Positions 24,928 to 37,940 are shown, counted from the first letter of the stretch. The stretch: 64,000 bases of DNA from Stratiolaelaps scimitus (GCA_019614645.1 JABWDB010000004.1:20274001-20338000), one strand, 5' to 3'. The notes: generated by a model not told the origin, from the letters alone. A program made the numbers and translations.

Positions 24928-27900
24928 AACAAGCAAACAGCCACTACTGTATAAAGAAGATCAATCGCCGTTGAAGTGAGGCCGTGTTGCGACCGTGATA
25001 GCTTGACAGTGTCCAATTCTATGCGGAATCAAGTCACTGGTCCTCAGGGAATACCTGCACATATTGCGGAACCTACACATATTCGTGGTTTTATAAGCAA
25101 TCCAATGCTTTTGAAGGGTAATATCGTTTCTAGTTCAGTTTCGTCTTTCAAACGGTCTAGCTCCATATAATGTTGTGGCTTATGCAGTTTCTACTGCACG
25201 GCAACCCTGTGGTGTATACTTTCTATAAAATGCCACTTTATTCGAGGCACCGAGAGTCGCTTTGCAAAGGCCCTGATGCGAGTCAATATCGATGCTCGTG
25301 TGGGTTTTGGTATTTTGTGGCGTACATAAAGCTCGGCAGCACTGTTTCGGTTGGCTGATATCATAGAGTATCGTATAGTAAATCCTGTCGTGTAATAAAA
25401 ACGAATTTGGATGTGTTGAATAAACATTATTTAAGGGATACGCGTGGATTCGCTAGAAGAAAGAGGCTAAACCGCATACTAGCTTCTCAAAGTACGGTTT
25501 TGCTTTCCACACCAAAACCGCACCACGTTACCCGTCCGTTGAATGTCTAAGATTCAGTGCTTAGCGGGAATATTTGACGTGAGTAATGGTCCAGAGCGCT
25601 TTTCCACCAAGAAGAGGTCCGAGGTTCGAATGCTTAGTACGTCCATCCTTTTTCGAGTTGATATCCTCAGAATATGGTCATATATTCAATCCACACATTA
25701 CCATATGAATTCAGCAAACACGCGCAGTCTATGAATTCTGTATTCGATGCCAGGGAGCTTCGTCGATAGTTGATCTCTCCGGGCGGTTACAAGAGTGATG
25801 GTCCATCGTTTGAAGATATTTGTGAGCAGGTTGTGTGTTCGGAATTACCGCAAACGATTGCGTGTTCGAATTTTTAATGTATTCCATCACTTCCTCCCCC
25901 TAAAGGACGTTCATGTGTAACTTGAGGCACTTACGTTTTTACATGACGATATTCAACCTGAAATGGTACTAGCAGGATCCGTCATCGACGGGATCTCAAT
26001 CCACCATACCATTATTGCAGTCGCGAGTCTTAGTAAACGAGTTTCCAATAAAAAAGTGTCATTCGCAAAAAACAACAACGATCATCGATTCTGTTTCTGT
26101 GGATATATGGAATTTTGCCACTTGCCGATTTGTATCTGAGGTGAAGTCCTGTTTTCAATAATTCACATATATACATATATATATATATATGAGTGTATAC
26201 TTGGTGTCATTCCGTAGTATCAAAAGGCGGTAGCCGGAGGAATGTTGAATAAGGTATCCAGAGTCCCAAACACCCGCATGTTTCCCATCTCCGACGCCGC
26301 CCCTCGGAATGTTGAATCGAAAGATGTTCTTCCAAGCTGTTTGGTATGCGACCCACGTTGATGTTGCTATACTATTCGTTGCCATCAGACATGAGGACTC
26401 TCTGATAAGAGTCCCGGGCCGGGTCATGGCGACCACATACTATAAGTGGGTATCTACAGAACACAACGCCAGTAGAGTCGTTTTGTTCATGAAGAAAGCG
26501 AAGCCATCTCTCGCCTCTTTTTCTGACACTTCACAGTGACTAGAGAGAGAGGATGGTCAGAGACCAACTAATGTTCCATTGTCGGTGTGCACTTGACGGT
26601 TGTCGATAGCTGCGCTGCCACTTACAACAGAATCGAAAACGTCATCTTGAATGAGACTGGATTCTCATATTCTGTGAATCTCTCCTCATGGAATAAGAAA
26701 TTTATAGTAGGGGATCTATTATATGTAATGGCTCACTTATTAACTAGTAATGTGATAATGGTATGGGTTAGAAACACCTGGTTGACATCATCTCACAGAC
26801 TCATCTGATGTTGTAAAGTTTAACACGATATAAAAATACGTCAAATTGAGGTCTTTGGACACGACGGTTGAAGACATTGTGGATCAATCATGGCAGTCTA
26901 GTCGAGATGCCCGGATGTCTGCAAAATTCGGTTTCGAGGCGATAACTTGGTAAACTCTCAATGGATTTTTGATCAAATCAAATGCGTTGAAACTATTCTT
27001 AGGTATTTAACTTTAATCTGAGATATTTAGAAATTCGTAAGCTATCCCTTTATTTATTTGACTTCCCCAGGTGCGTGGAACCACTTATTCAGTATGTCTT
27101 CAAAGTCCTCTGGGGCGGGGGATGCCTTTAGTTAAGCTTGGTCCTCTACAACCGGTCCGATTCCAGAAGAAACTATACAGATAGGCGGTAGAGTAGCAGC
27201 TACTAAATACTGAAATAAAACCTTCCATAAATTAAAATTTTGCCTTGTAAGTGCCGAGAGAGCATTTCGACCTAATCTCGTACTTTAGGATGCACTCAAT
27301 TCGCACGTCGTCCGTATGATACACACGATTCTTAAAGCCGTTAATACAGCTTGAATAGGACACTTTCGACTAACGCAGAAATAAACGCACAAAAAAATGA
27401 CATGAAACTGGCCAAAATCGCCAGATGATAGATCGCTGATTCTCTGCAGCGAAAGCAATTATCGCGAGATGACTCGAATACGACAGCGTAATTTGCTCCG
27501 TTGTTATCGTTGTCGAGTCGTACGTTCACATGAGAGAGTGCTCCTCACTGTCGAATGTTCGCGCAGCTCGCATTACAATACATCGTATAATGATTGGTCA
27601 TCCTCTCCGAGTATATATTGTACGTTAGCTAGGCCTCATGCGTGTTTGTTGACGTCCCGCTAATGCGGTTTAGTTGCAGTTGTTGAATGCGGTGTTATTA
27701 TGAGCAGGGTGAACGTTCAGTGGAGCATGCGTTTTACCGGTGACGGATCGCATTTCGATTAAGATTGATGGGCCGACCCCGCGGTTCAGCGCTTTCGTTC
27801 TGTTCCGCGGCAGAGGCACGGAGCCGCAGCGCCGGCAACTGTTGCTAGCCTAAGGCACTTGCTTGTGCGACCTTGTCGTGAAACAAGGGCAACAATGGGG

Positions 27901-30844
27901 GAGCAGCTATACATTGTGTTCGCCCCTCGCACGAAGAATCGTCTACTCCTTCTCATTTCAAAAACAAGTCTTCGATTCAGATAGCGCTCAGAGGACGCAC
28001 GAGTAGACATCGTATTAGCTGTATTCCGGGACATCAATTCACTAGCTATTGTAATATTCCGAGGGCTAACCTTGTTTATAAATAGCCTGATGGTGTCGCA
28101 CTTCGCAGCGCATCGTTCGTTATGACCAGTGCCGTTACTATACCCAGCGTGCTTGGTAGCCAGTGAGGCAACTCCCGAGCAGATGGCCGGATTGCATTGG
28201 GATCTCTCAGCTCAAGGCTCGCCTATTATTGTTTGTAATTGTCATGTTATACATAATGATTGTTGCAGTTAACTGCATGTTCTGTATGATAAGATCTATT
28301 GTACTTCTGCTATTCAATATATCTTCATTCGGCGGGGTCAAGGTGACTTCTCAAAAATTGACGAAATTGTCGTCGCTTATCGTTAGTTTGCAGCGTTTCC
28401 AGTTTGTGGTCGTCGAAAATGCCGACTTCAAATGGACCAGGAAATGTTCGCTGCGTGGGCCCTCCCACTTATGATCTTCATATTTCATTATTTGTTAACA
28501 AATATAAACCACGACAAAACAAGACTTGTTCTCAAAAGCTTCACGATTGAAAAAAAAAATTCCTTTTTTTGTTTATCTCAATATTATGTTGCGCATTAAA
28601 GTGGCTATCGTATCCGAGACTTTGGTACTGACACAGAAAGCGATATCCTATGTAATAGCACGCACTGGTTGGACTCCTCGTTGCACCCGCAGCGTTCGAT
28701 CGGTCACTGTACTTGGCCGATCGCTGATGCAGCGAATTACAAATATGTATTGAGTGTGAATTAGAAATTGGGAAGTCTTTGTTGTCGGCGTTATTCGTTT
28801 GTACGAAACAAATTGTTCTGGCTATTGCATCGTCTCGTTTTGGCTGTTACCATTCCGGTGAATGCGGACACATGCTATGCCTTCAGCAACACGTCTGGCT
28901 GTATACGGTAAACCAATAAATTGTGGCGTTACGAAAAAATATGGCCGTTTTGCCCACCTGCTATTCACAAGACAGTTGTGCGCACCGTAGGCAGCTAACC
29001 TCGTAAAAGGCAGCAGGCTTTTTCCACAGCGCGAGTTTCCGATGCAGACGCCACCGCGTCGATCGAACAACAATCAGGTTGGCCTCGGGTTTCGTTAGGT
29101 TTTAGTAGGGACAACGAGTCTAGCAGCGTAGGCCTCCATGCCAGCACCGTTTTACCTGGCTTCCCTCGTGCCATCCTTCCATTCACCTTCTTTACCCCTT
29201 TTGTTATGCCACACGTTTCCGGTCCAGTCTTCCCAAGCGGGATTCATTGTGAGACTTGACTCCGGCATGCTTAGCCATGCCTGCAGAAGTCACCTTGGCA
29301 CAAGAATGCTCCCTCGGATCTGGCCATATCGCCTCCCCCGCACCCGTGTGGTCCTCCATGCCTGACCGGGTGTGTATTCTTCCGCTTTGTGCCTCTTTTG
29401 ATATAGAACCTAGCACAGCCTAGGTTTTTGTTTGCTGCTCCTATTAGTGTCGAAGACGTTCGCGGCACAATCAGCATAGGCAGTGTTATAGGAACGAAAG
29501 CACGCGGCGCAAATATGACAGGTTGACTTACCATATATAATACATGTACGCGCGTATGCGTCGGCTCTAAACGCGCATTGTCCTTCGTAGTAGTGGTACA
29601 ATCTTGCACCTTGAAATAGTGTCTTGAAAAAGCGCCATAAAAGTTGTCGCCGTAGTCGCCGTGATTCCATCTAGTGCGCTAGGCCTAACCATAGAGCCAA
29701 AAACAGTGAATTAATAAACAAAACGAACAAGAAGTGCCCCGATCGTTAAATGGTTCTGACTCGTCCCGGGCCCATCGTAACCGAGAGCATTATCTCGTGG
29801 CCGCTGCAGGTACCACCTGCAGAACGATGTCGTTGATATTTCGTGCTCTGAGAGTTAGTGCCGGTATCCGCGAACCCCAGTTTCCAATGGAGGCTCAAGT
29901 AAGTCTATTGGCAAACGGAGAAAGACTGGGCCGCAGCCTAAGCACTGATTATAGTGTATGACGACCAAAGCATTAGGGTTAGGCTTTGCCTTTTCTAAGG
30001 CGTTCGCAAGATAACATTACAGGTATATTGCGCTACTAATCACGCTACATACTACAACTGTTTGCTGCTATCCAGAGATAACAAATCAGAGCTGCAATAT
30101 GGAAGAATCAGTCTGCTCGGGAGCACTGTACGACTTGTTTGCCGCCTGACCTTCCCATCTCAGATCTGAGTAGTAGATCCTAGTACACTTTTGTGAGCAC
30201 AAAAAGCCAATCCAGACATGTGATAGTTGTTGTTTCAACATGGATAACCGGTAGCAATGTAACATGCAAGGCATATTTTTCCATAGACTGGAATGTCATT
30301 CACCGGGTGAGCAGAGAATTACCCGCTAAACACGGTCATCTCAACATTTTAATAATGCCTTAATAACCCAATAACATCAGGTAATATGCGCACATGGTCC
30401 TTTCCGGCAGATCTATGACCCATTATACGATACGTTTACCCGTTCCATGTTCGAAAATTGGCTCACATCATCAAATCAAACCTTGCAAGCATATCAGTAA
30501 GCCACAACCCCCGCCATCGACAAACACTCGCGTATAGGTTAAAAGGGGCCGTCTCATCGGATAAAATTGAACATTCAACAAAGCGAGGAAGAAAACAATC
30601 ACAATCCTATCTCGCCCGTATCCTTTTCATTGTTTTTTACTATTGTTTGAGGCTCGTACGCATTTCCATCGTGCGTATTCTCCGCATTTATCGACCATCT
30701 CCGCAGAGCTGATAATCGCCTACACGAGCAGTCCCCATCCGCGATGCACTGCACCGTTCATTTCCAACGCGTTGTGCATCCCCTTTGACTCGTCCCCTTT
30801 TCCGCATAGAGCCCAATCGATTCTCTCACAAATGTGTCCGGCCA
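23641..30844. other. No gene seen; AT-rich intergenic DNA
   Basis: Holds (TA)n runs at 24059-24080, 24900-24926 and about 26166-26190, a (GA)n run at about 24842-24858 and a G9 run near 24252-24260. A B-box-like GGTTCGAATGC near 25623 lacks a convincing tRNA fold. No reading frame stands out. Confidence 0.4.
24900..24926. repeat. (TA)n microsatellite
   Basis: About 13 uninterrupted AT units. Confidence 0.95.
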
Positions 30845-31451
30845 GTTACAAGAGAGACGATTTTCTTAAACTTTTGCGCTGAACAAGGTCTAACTCAGCT
30901 TGTCACTGCTCTTACTTGCTGCACCTCAAATCAGCATCTTTACTTGATACTGTGTAACGATGACTCGGTTTCAAATGTAAAGGCCTTACCGAACCCGCTC
31001 GGGTCAGACCACAGCATGGTTAGTTTCAGCATCAGTCAGCCTGTACATGTTAAAGTAAAAGTAAACTCAAAGCACCAAATTATGCAACAGGAAACTATGC
31101 TGCAACTTAAGCGGCGCTCGACCTAACTGGCTGGGGAACCTTGTTCAATGGTTGTGATAATGTCACTAATATATACGACAAATTTTCACTGTATTTACGG
31201 AAACTGATTGATAAATATATCCCGCCTAACCTATATGCTACCTTCGAATTGACTGGACACATTGCTACTCAATACGAGTATCCTTTAAATGTCAATACGA
31301 TAAAAGTGAGGTAAACCCGTTTCCAATCTTAGAAAGATTCAAAGATAGCGACTAGCGCACTCTAGCGTGTATTGAAAACAATCTACTAAACCTAAGCGCT
31401 GCAGTGCTCCGCACGGTAAAGACATCTACTAGATCCCGTAGCAATATTCCC
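30845..31451 (+). mobile_element. LINE fragment: endonuclease end and pre-RT region, frameshifted
   Basis: The plus-strand frame ending at 31126 encodes the end of an apurinic-type endonuclease of a non-LTR retrotransposon: a Phe-Leu-Asn-Phe-Cys start, Leu-Ile-Leu-Cys-Asn-Asp, then the family signature Gly-Ser-Asp-His-Ser-Met-Val (the catalytic Ser-Asp-His region) around 31000-31020. Just before its stop the similarity moves to another frame. There Gly-Trp-Gly-Thr-Leu-Phe-Asn-Gly-Cys and an Ile-Tyr-Asp-Lys-Phe...Tyr-Ile-Pro-Pro block (about 31105-31245) match the usual linker before the RT domain. A further frame-shifted piece continues to about 31451 with one internal stop. Jockey/CR1-like in style; dead. 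It may belong with the RT piece at 33.5 kb. Confidence 0.75.
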
Positions 31452-32220
31452 CGAAATTTATAGTCCAAATAACGTTCCGAGAAATTATCTCTTCCCGTGA
31501 AGAGTTTCTCGTATTTTACACGAGAAAACATTGTGCATATAGTAAAATTGACACACGACTACCTGGCAGACATTGTTGTCAGGCATTGTATTGCCGTCAA
31601 CCTTTGAATAAAGCGTTATTATTACTATTATAATTGTTATATAATTACGTTGATGTAGCTGTTGATGTAGCATTGGCTATGCTGATCAAGGGGTCACATC
31701 TAATATAATAAAATTCGACTCAGTTGTGTGGCACGTTTTCAACTTGTATTACAGGTGATACGTTTTAATCCATTGGAGCTGAACCGATCCGTCTCTTCGT
31801 TGCCAGTTCGTTGGATGATCTTGCACCACCCAACTCCCCAGCCCCGTCTGCCGTAACGATGTTCAATAATCGTATGTTAGCCAGACTGGAACGTGTAGCA
31901 GTAGTCTATTCTCGTTAGAGAAATGGCCCTCATTTATTCTTCAGAGGAGGCGGCTACAATCGGGAACTATCGGGATTTCAATCTCGGGCCCGATTTCTCT
32001 TTTTGCCAACAAGACGTTACTAAGGTAAGACGAATGGGGCGTAATAATTACTGTGAAACTAACAGTAAAATATAGTTTGGAAAATTAAGTAGGTCGGTCT
32101 TTGCTTCTCAACCGAAATCGATTTCATGAGTAAACACGCATATTTTTTTCAACTGGAGAACGTATTCATTCCTAACTCTACACTTGTATCTTACTAAACA
32201 ATACGTCTACTATAAGTTTA

Positions 32221-32285
32221 GCGCGCTGGCTTGGACGGCTTAGTCTATGCCTGCAAAAAGCCGGAGAACGCACGATCGAGTCCCG
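32221..32285 (+). repeat. Possible tRNA-derived SINE head
   Basis: An A-box-like CTGGCTTGGACGG is followed about 40 bases later by a B-box-like GATCGAGTCCCGC. No full tRNA cloverleaf could be drawn, so this is more likely a SINE head than a tRNA gene. Confidence 0.3.
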
Positions 32286-32330
32286 CAACTTGACCTACAG
32301 AGAACTTAAGCTTCTTAAAAACTGCGCTTC

Positions 32331-32414
32331 CGTTTATAAACCAATGAAAGCTTAGACTTTACTTTAGCATACCCCCATGGGGGATGCTAAAGTAAAGGTT
32401 TCATTTGTTTATAC
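32331..32414. repeat. Long imperfect palindrome
   Basis: Core arms CTTTACTTTAGCAT (32357-32370) and ATGCTAAAGTAAAG (32384-32397) are perfect complements around an inner CCCCCATGGGGG, with a single unpaired A at 32371. Outer arms (AATGAAA / TTTCATT, CGTTTATAAA / TTTATACG) extend the fold with small bulges to about 84 bases. It could be a foldback element or a relic of an inverted duplication. Confidence 0.85.
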
Positions 32415-32825
32415 GAGGAGGGACAATAATACAAATACCAATTGATTTAAAGTTAAGTCAGGCCGCCACTACATTTGCAGCACTATTATTCTGCGTACTG
32501 TTCTAGTCCAGTGTTTATGCCACACACGTTCGAACGGGCACATGGCAACACCTTAGCACCGAAGCATATTTGCCAGATATATGTTAGTTCTGCATAATTT
32601 CTTTTACTCATACATACCTCAACCTAGGTCTCTGGCTAAAACTCATTAAGCGTTTATGAATTTAACCATTTTACGTGTCCGTGATGTGATCCACCACTCT
32701 CATTTGTCCTATACTGCGTCGCGCCCGCGCTGCACCTCCACATTTTCGGTCTTCTGAGGTATACAAAATTCGCAAACTTTATTATTTACGGCTGGTCCCC
32801 AATCCATCTCGCATCTGACATGTCC

Positions 32826-32895
32826 TGGTACTTAATAGGATCCGTATGGCATTACCACTAGAAAATGTCAAGAGAGGAATCCATACCTTACACAG
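32826..32895 (-). repeat. SINE family B, 3' tail fragment
   Basis: GTACTTAATAGGATCCGTATGGC through GAAAATGTCAAGAGAGGAAT parallels the tail of the copy at 57635-57768. The tRNA-like head is missing. Confidence 0.5.
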
Positions 32896-33504
32896 TCAGG
32901 CCTTTTATTTAATGACTAGCGCTTTGCTGGCTTTCGTTAGCCGTTGACGGCGACGAAATAATACCCTATTGAAGACAAAAAGCAGATGCTTCTTGAGAAA
33001 GGAACGCGACTAGTCTCAACCAGTTGGGCTGTTTTGGAAACTTTACACTCAAGCGAGTGTGGCAGGGCGACGACGATGTAGAGCAGATTATTTTGGTTCA
33101 CATCGCGTTCATCGTAGACACAAAACAGTAATGTCGAATTAAGCGGTCGCGCAAAAATATTACTGGAGTCTTTTCCACAATCACTGTTGCGGTTGCCGTA
33201 AATGATCTATATATATGTTTGCAAGGGTGTCACATTTGCGAGTATTACCCATGCTATAGCTTGTTGCTGTGTTAAATTGTTTTTTACGGTTGGCGCGATA
33301 AGACTGCTAATGTACCACGCAAAAATTCGGACAAAACTCAATTATATAGGATGCTACGTGGAGATTTACTCAGCACCCATCGAGTACTTCTCACAAGCTT
33401 CACAAAGTGTGGAGTTTCACCACACATGCTGCAGCTTAGGATGGCCGTTTTACAGGAGAATTCAGTGAACGTCGACGACTGAGTGTCCCTTGTGCCACTC
33501 GTCG

Positions 33505-34342
33505 CTCAAGCGACTGCTGTGGCGCAAGGCGGCAACTTGAGTCCACTGTTAGTCTCCCTGTTGTTAGCCATTTCTCGGCCCGAGTAAAGGGCACGACTGA
33601 CCATGTGAAGACGTTGCTGTACACAATCATTTGAAAAATACGTGAAAGAAGTTGTATTGACGATCAATGTGGACAAGACAGAAGGGGGGAAGGGGAGGGC
33701 GCATCGTCGCGTCTGATCCGCTGCACATAGGAAGAACTACCCTGAAGTTCGTCAATAGCTTCAAGCACCTGAGTGTAATCATGCTAACAAACGGTCGCTC
33801 TTTCACAGAACACATCACGGACAGGACACGTCGAGCGCTGGTCGCGAGTGTCGGAATACAATCGCCGTCAAAGTTTCTTTGCAGACTGCGTTGAAGTTTG
33901 TTTGATATCAATATCGCGTCCGTTGCCTCCTACGGACTCAAAGTTACTTGGGAACATCTTTCGCCCGCACAGCTGGATCAAGTGAAGCCTGCGTTTCTGA
34001 CATCGGTTATGGTGTTACACTGTTCGGCCCAGAGTAGATTAGTCCACCTCCTTGGCGACTCTCACTTATTTATTCAAGATTTGGAGCATCGTTTTAAGCT
34101 ACCAGTGACATTAGCTTACTCAAAATTCAATGGGGTGTGGAAAAGAGAGATCTGCAATTATCGACCGGGCATTTTACAATACGGGTTCAGTGACTACAGA
34201 TAAATGGAGGGGGCACCCAAAACGAACCGACACATTGTAACTCGTTTTACAATACACAGTTTTCATCATGTTATCTGTAGGGCAGAGGGCAGCCACGAGC
34301 CCAACTCGAACTGTTTGTGTAGAAATTGCCATAGTCTTTAAA
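33505..34342 (+). mobile_element. LINE fragment: 3' half of reverse transcriptase plus Cys knuckle
   Basis: The reading moves between frames but the order is right for a non-LTR RT. Ala-Gln-Gly-Gly-Asn-Leu-Ser-Pro-Leu-Leu (from 33516) is RT motif 4. Leu-Leu-Tyr-Thr-Ile-Ile (about 33617) stands where Tyr-Ala-Asp-Asp is expected, so the catalytic Asp pair is lost. Asn-Val-Asp-Lys-Thr follows, then Phe-Val-Asn-Ser-Phe-Lys-His-Leu and Thr-Glu-His-Ile, then Ser-Tyr-Gly-Leu-Lys-Val-Thr-Trp (about 33925). A terminal Cys knuckle, Ile-Cys...Cys-Leu-Cys-Arg-Asn-Cys-His, ends in a stop at 34342. At least two frameshifts and a TAA at 34201 show it is dead. Confidence 0.8.
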
Positions 34343-36854
34343 CCAGATATCACGTTAGAGAATGCACTCGATCAATCTCACTCACCCAGCTGGTCCGCTA
34401 ACATTCCTAAACGTATCTACCCTTAGAGGTGTATCTACCTGCTTACACGTTCTGCTGCGTACTCCATTTCTGTTTCTGCTGTTGAACCCTTTTCTAGGTA
34501 CCTAGCTATGTATAGCATAATACCGCGTGAATATGTGATGAATTTCGAAAATGTTCTTTTAATTTCAAAATATAGATTTATTTACGTTGCCGATTTTGTT
34601 GCACGCGTTGTGCATGATACACGAAAGTTTGATGTTTTCAAGAGAAGTTCAGCACGAGCATTTGTATTCCTGCACGAGACCGCACCACTGTGACATCCGT
34701 ACGAGACATCTTTAACAAATAGCCAAGGCGTCACCCTCAAAAAAGGCCGAATGTTGATGAGGAGAGAGAAAATCAAGCTAATAAATAATCGAATATCGAA
34801 AATAGTGGTTTACCAAAGCGTATATACACACGCCACCATGCACTTAGCTTTGCGCTATTGTGAACGTCCATAATTTGTCCTGTACCAGATGAACAGTGGA
34901 TCAGAACAGAAAATTGACTTAAAGCCCTACGAGATCTCACCACAAGAATGTCGTGCGTCATATATACTTAAGATTTTACAATGCTCTAATCTAAATTATT
35001 GATGAGACCTACTAACCCAGTAAAACAGTATTTATGCAGAAACACGCTGAGTTCGATTTATGATTAGGTCAAATAACGGGAAATTGATGTGCAAGCTCCT
35101 CACTATGCTCAGTCAGTGAATTTAACAAATAAGTTAAATGGCAGACGGTGACAATCGGTGCTCGATTTTAAAGATCCCAGCAAAGTAGGATGGCTATAAA
35201 ATTAAAATTCGATGTTGATTGTGCAGTAATCACCTGCGTTAATTACGACATTATGTAAAGAGGCCGTCTGAGTACTGCGTCCTTTTGTGGCATTCGATGC
35301 TGTATCGTAAAATAGTTCAGAAAGATATTGTGACATACTCGTTTAGTGAATCTTGGTAGTCCTAAGCAAATTCGGCTTGGAGAACGGTTTCACTAGCATA
35401 CTATTGCGCTACTAACATTTGAACTATACAGAAATTACATATGGCGTCTGCCTGTATAACAGTAACCTATTTTATATATTTGCCAGACTCCGCACGTGCG
35501 AGGTCCTCGTGTGCCGGCTAACAGAAATCCAATGCAATTTGATCATTTCTCTCTCTAGGCCAATTCTAGTAAGTTGGGCAACGTCACCTACGATAGGCCA
35601 AATCCCGCGGATAGCTTTCCAGTACAAAACTATGGAACGGTTTCACTCGCGAGCTCAGACGCGAGCTCATTCTAAATTGTGTGGCAGAAATACACGATTC
35701 TCCATCTCTCCCTATTTCTACATCGTGCAAGCGAATTGGTTCGCGTTCCCAAAAGGGAACACTTGAACTAGAATATTCCTGCGGCGTATTTGGGCCGGCG
35801 CCACTATTTGCGTATGTGTATATAGGCGAGAAGGTAGGCTCGCCCTAAGCACCCTGCGGCCCCTCCTCGCTTTGTGAAGGCCTCCTGTCCTAGTCAACGC
35901 TATTCCTTAAATTGCTATTTCCTCGTTCAGATTAGGCACGCGCAAGCGTGGAGCCCCGGTGGAGACTTTCTCCCTACAACTCTAATCCTGCAATTAGCTT
36001 CTATTTGTGAATATCTCCACCGTACAGCTGATAGATAAAACACGTCGTCTCTTTCAAGTGAATCTGCTCCAATACAAGGGTAAGCGAAGTCTCTTACCCA
36101 CCCACCGATAGAGACCTACTGGTCAACTAACCGCATTGCATTTTGATCAGACATATGTTTGAAGGTGCGATGATTTTCCGATTTTGCTCCCACCCGATTT
36201 TGCTGTTATTTATTCTGCTCCCGCCGACTCAATTGTCCAGCTGTGCAGAAGAAGATTGCTGGCTGCAGTCACATATTATATAAGGAGCATGTGTACTTTA
36301 CAAAAAAAGGTTGTTGATCCTCAAACATTCAAGGTAGACCTAAACCGCCGTCTATTTTGGGCAAGCATTGTGAAAACAAGTTAAAATGATATGGAATACC
36401 CAAAATTGACGCTGTTGTTATATACACATTTCAAAGTAAGGTGAGACCCGACAGATCTCCATCTCGGATGTCTGACGCACTGATACGCCTGGGTCGCATT
36501 TCACATCGGCGATAGAAATTTGTTATAATTTGTCTGGCGTAATTCTGGATCTGAATATCAATAACGACAGCTTCGACGAGCAATTCCTAAGCGTTACTTC
36601 GTATCCAAATTGTCAACGAAACATTAAAGCGATTCCACCGATATTAGCCGTTTCGGTGTCCTATGTTATCAGTGCATTGCCTGAATCTAATTCAAATCCA
36701 GTAGTTGAAATAGTTAGGTGTCGGTCTGCCGTCGGCCGGAACCGTTGTGGCCGCGGCAAGGCACTGTGGTGCACTGACGCGAACGCCACCGCTGTGAAAT
36801 CACAACTCCATATACTGTTATTGCCGGGAGCTATTTATTTTAGCTGTTCTGCCT
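34343..36854. other. No firm gene
   Basis: AT-rich. Unassigned frames at 35419-35766 and 36184-36384 are protein-like, but neither has a recognisable domain or splice support. Confidence 0.35.
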
Positions 36855-37940
36855 CTCTTTCGTCAGTAGGTCCGATCGGTGATTCCACGGTCGTTGACCC
36901 GAAAATATATGCAATTGAATTTTTTTTTTTCTCTTTCAAGAAGACTTCTCGCTGAAGATTATTCTGATTATTTCAGTAATTTTGGCCTGTGCCACTCGTA
37001 CTCGGCCTGTTTTCAGCGATTCTCCTGTTACCTGTTACGAACTCGTTGCCGGCAAGATGGCAAACTATTCTGTTTACGAGCAAACTGAATGGTCTCATGC
37101 TACCTTGCATTTCGTCTTCTCCAGGGTCTGCGAAAGGATGACCGTTTCCTGCTATAGACAGGGTGGAATCCTTACGAACCGAACGGCGGATCCTATCCTT
37201 ACCAGATCCAAAGCTTATCCTCCGGACAGGACATCCAGATTTACAGTGGTAGCTACTACAGTCTGTCAAGTCTGAGATCCCTTTCGTGCACCATTCTGCA
37301 AGAGCTCCTGGAGAGCAATACGAGGCTTCATGAGGGCGGAGTGATATTCTTTGTTTCTCAGATTGTGCTTGCCTTGGAGTGACTTAATTCTGCCCAACTA
37401 GTTCACCGTGATCTCAAGCCAGAGAACGTCCTGTTAACCAATACGGCATATGTTGAACTTGGCGATTTCGGTATTTTTGGGGAACTGACAAACGGCCAGA
37501 CATTTGGTTCATACGGCACGCCAGGTTTCACCGCATCAGAAGTACTCTCTGTAGGCCAATACAATTGTTCCGTGGACTCGTTCTCACTAGGAGCTGTGAC
37601 CTATACGCTGGTTCATCGTTTTGGCCCCCTTGAATACTGCGATGCAACTCGTCACATACGCCTCATAAAAGAGGTCTTTAAACACGAGATCATATTTTCA
37701 GTTCCTCTATCTAGACCACTCGAGAATTTCATGAAGTCACTATTTCGGAGAACATCAGAAAAACGTTTGGGGGCCAACAGCACGAACGCTGTAAAAAGGC
37801 AAGAAGATTTCGATCGTATAAACTGGACCGCCTTGTATAAACATTGCCATGAAGCGCCGCTTCCAGCGAATGTGCAATTCGTTCGGTCTGTCAACACTGT
37901 GAGATTGCCGGAAATTCAAGCCCGACCGCAAATTATATAA
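36855..37940 (+). pseudogene. AGC-type serine/threonine kinase pseudogene (intronless)
   Basis: In one frame from about 37260 to TAA 37940 lie the hallmarks of a kinase C-lobe: helix E (Ile-Val-Leu-Ala-Leu-Glu), catalytic loop His-Arg-Asp-Leu-Lys-Pro-Glu-Asn (37404), Asp-Phe-Gly (37464), Gly-Thr-Pro-Gly-Phe-Thr-Ala-Ser-Glu (37515; the APE motif reads Ala-Ser-Glu), and an AGC-family end (Lys-Arg-Leu-Gly-Ala then Asp-Phe-Asp-Arg-Ile-Asn-Trp). A TGA at 37380 replaces the usual aromatic residue in Leu-Glu-Tyr-Leu. The N-lobe seems to start near 36860 with Tyr-Ala-Ile-Glu at 36908, where Lys is expected. It then shifts frame at a run of 11 T (36920-36930) into Ser-Arg-Arg-Leu-Leu-Ala-Glu. Further in-frame stops are at 37086 and 37155. 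The absence of introns suggests a retrocopy. Kinase identity of the C-lobe is firm; the N-lobe alignment is inferred. Confidence 0.8.

Noticed and set aside
25575..25650. Possible tRNA gene with GGTTCGAATGC
   Set aside because: The last B-box bases do not fit and no acceptor stem or anticodon arm could be paired.
29204..29416. Minus-strand Cys/His pattern resembling a zinc finger
   Set aside because: Only one Cys and spacing unlike C2H2 or LINE knuckles; not supportable.
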